A stretch of DNA of 37,783 nucleotides from a virus. The translations under genes were made by a program, and so were the position numbers. The stretch lies in the IMG/VR virus record IMGVR_UViG_3300020410_000029, positions 1 to 37,783 of that record. One strand, 5' to 3'. Shown piece after piece: positions 37,186-37,783 of this stretch (its first letter is position 1; the number at the start of each line of letters is the position of its first letter). The notes beneath the pieces were generated by a model. The model was not told the DNA's origin and ran no database searches. It worked only from the letters and a program-made list of their open reading frames with translations.

Positions 37186-37199
37186 GCGGTTCTTACCGC
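37186..37199 (-). promoter_or_regulatory. Mini-hairpin upstream of a ribosome site
   Basis: GCGGT-AAGA-ACCGC on the minus strand, 5-bp perfect stem with a four-base loop, abutting AAAGGAAAAG before the ATG at 37172. It replaces the A-rich CGAAAGCG segment found in the other promoter-cassette leaders. Confidence 0.5.
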
Positions 37200-37228
37200 C
37201 GTTTGTGTTAGTTAATCTCAACACAAGT

Positions 37229-37281
37229 AATATCGCATATTTACAGATCAGAGTCAACACTATTTTTGGATTTTTTCCAAA
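37229..37281 (-). promoter_or_regulatory. Promoter cassette P7 with degenerate operator
   Basis: Palindrome TTTGGAAAAAATCCAAA (37281-37265, 6-bp arms, the weakest of seven), 7-bp gap, -35 TTGACT (37257-37252), 17-bp spacer, -10 GATATT (37234-37229) with TGC before it. Drives the single 84-residue gene. Confidence 0.83.
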
Positions 37282-37290
37282 TTTACATTC

Positions 37291-37311
37291 AAAAAAAACA
37301 AAACGCTTTGT
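37291..37311 (-). terminator. Weak terminator-like hairpin upstream of P7
   Basis: Minus-strand ACAAA-GCGT-TTTGT stem of five A-T-rich pairs running into an uninterrupted T tract of eight. Ten bases after the glycosyltransferase stop. Stem stability is low. Confidence 0.4.
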
Positions 37312-37320
37312 TCATAGGGG

Positions 37321-37783
37321 TCAGACGTTGAAATAATTTTCAAAGCATTTCTTCAGTTGGGTATATTTGCGTTCGATCTGTTTCTTGCCATTGCCCGCGC
37401 AGTGAATAAACTGAACGCCGCCTCTGCGAATCATCATTGATCTGATAGTGCCATTCGGAATCCAGTTCCATTTTGTATCAAGCTCGCTTACTGGAACATC
37501 GCCAGAATCTATCGAGTCAGAAACAGGCTGTTGCTCGTACCACGTCCCGCACTTCTTCCAGTCACTGTTCTCATAAACTCCCTCAAGCCACTTCCTATGC
37601 TCCCTCGGCACCACCATAACTCCAGTTTGCCAATGGTCATCCTCACGCCTCAAGTTTACAGAATCCCAATCCACATACTTATGAATTGGCTCGGCCTCCG
37701 GCATTATGAAAACGTCCATATCAAGCATAAGCACATGGCTCACATCTTTCGGGACGACATGGAAGGCTAACAGCTTTTGCCAT
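37321..37783 (-). CDS. Glycosyltransferase-like protein (5' end outside window)
   Basis: The frame is open from the right edge to the stop at 37321 (154 visible residues). WQKLLAFHVVPKDVSHVLML leads into DMDVFIMPEAEPIHKYVDWD, a D-x-D site after a hydrophobic strand as in GT8-like or GT-A enzymes. DDHWQTGVMVVPREHRKWLE fits 'F-N-x-G-v-m-v' of GT8 with Q-T-G instead. GGVQFIHCAGNGKKQIERKY is the C-terminal H-x-x-G-x-x-K motif that binds the diphosphate in GT8 enzymes. A GTG at 37743 is an unlikely start because the strand before DMD would be lost. Confidence 0.75.
   Translation of the reverse strand, partial: WQKLLAFHVVPKDVSHVLMLDMDVFIMPEAEPIHKYVDWDSVNLRREDDHWQTGVMVVPREHRKWLEGVYENSDWKKCGTWYEQQPVSDSIDSGDVPVSELDTKWNWIPNGTIRSMMIRRGGVQFIHCAGNGKKQIERKYTQLKKCFENYFNV

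Noticed and set aside
16444-37281. CRISPR array or transposon inverted repeats as explanation of the repeated palindrome
   Set aside because: Copies are thousands of bases apart, always fixed relative to -35/-10 elements and to a gene start, with no spacers, transposase or target duplications.

Overview
The window is about 37.8 kb of a tailed double-stranded DNA phage genome (or an integrated copy of one). Essentially every credible gene reads on the minus strand, so the biological order runs from high to low coordinates. Genes are packed with ATGA/TAATG overlaps and strong Shine-Dalgarno (SD) sites. The right-hand half is full of small orphan proteins and enzymes; the left-hand half is a conventional HK97-type packaging and head module. 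A CsrA-like protein, an IbrA/IbrB-like pair and E. coli-like sigma70 promoter elements suggest a proteobacterial, probably gammaproteobacterial, host. That is inference only: no host gene, integrase or att site is present. No DNA polymerase, helicase, primase or lysis cassette can be recognised, so those lie outside the window.

Layout in transcription order. (1) 37783-37321: 3' part of a glycosyltransferase cut by the window edge. (2) 37281-36550: promoter cassette P7 and two small genes, each followed by a terminator hairpin. (3) 36450-29520: a CobS/MoxR-like AAA+ ATPase with an N-terminal zinc finger, a putative VWA-like partner, four small proteins (two Cys-rich), then ParB-like protein, SAM methyltransferase, IbrA-like PAPS-reductase-fold protein and IbrB-like ParB protein, closed by a terminator. 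(4) 29471-16040: six further copies of one promoter cassette (P6 to P1) launch short operons of small orphan genes. These are mixed with two DNA methyltransferases, two paralogous Methyltransf_24-type enzymes, two glycosyltransferases, a HELLH metallopeptidase, an exported nuclease-fold protein, an HTH-metallophosphoesterase fusion, a DUF3310 protein, an OB-fold-like protein and a CsrA homologue. The DNA methyltransferase, glycosyltransferase and membrane genes at 15407-13903 lead directly into packaging. (5) 13897-1: small and large terminase, coiled-coil protein, portal, Mu-F-like morphogenesis protein, prohead protease, major capsid protein and head-tail joining genes, with terminators around the protease and capsid genes. 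The last gene is cut at position 1.

The most unusual feature is regulatory. Seven dispersed copies of a nearly identical cassette occur, each with a 17-bp palindrome (consensus TTTGGAAAATTTCCAAA) 6-7 bp upstream of a TTGACT -35 element. The -10 element follows at exactly 17 bp (GATATT/GATACT/GATAAT), then an AT-rich leader. Six of the seven end in an SD-poor GAAAAAGAC(A/G)ATG start. Each cassette drives a different small protein of unknown function. The palindrome sits where an activator or UP element would sit. A second 16-bp palindrome (GTGCAATAAATTGCAC) occurs three times exactly and once with one mismatch, and tight mini-hairpins lie just upstream of several ribosome sites. Together with the phage CsrA, this suggests layered transcriptional and post-transcriptional control of many small, possibly host-directed, proteins. 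Functions of the small proteins and the identity of the palindrome-binding factor cannot be read from the sequence.
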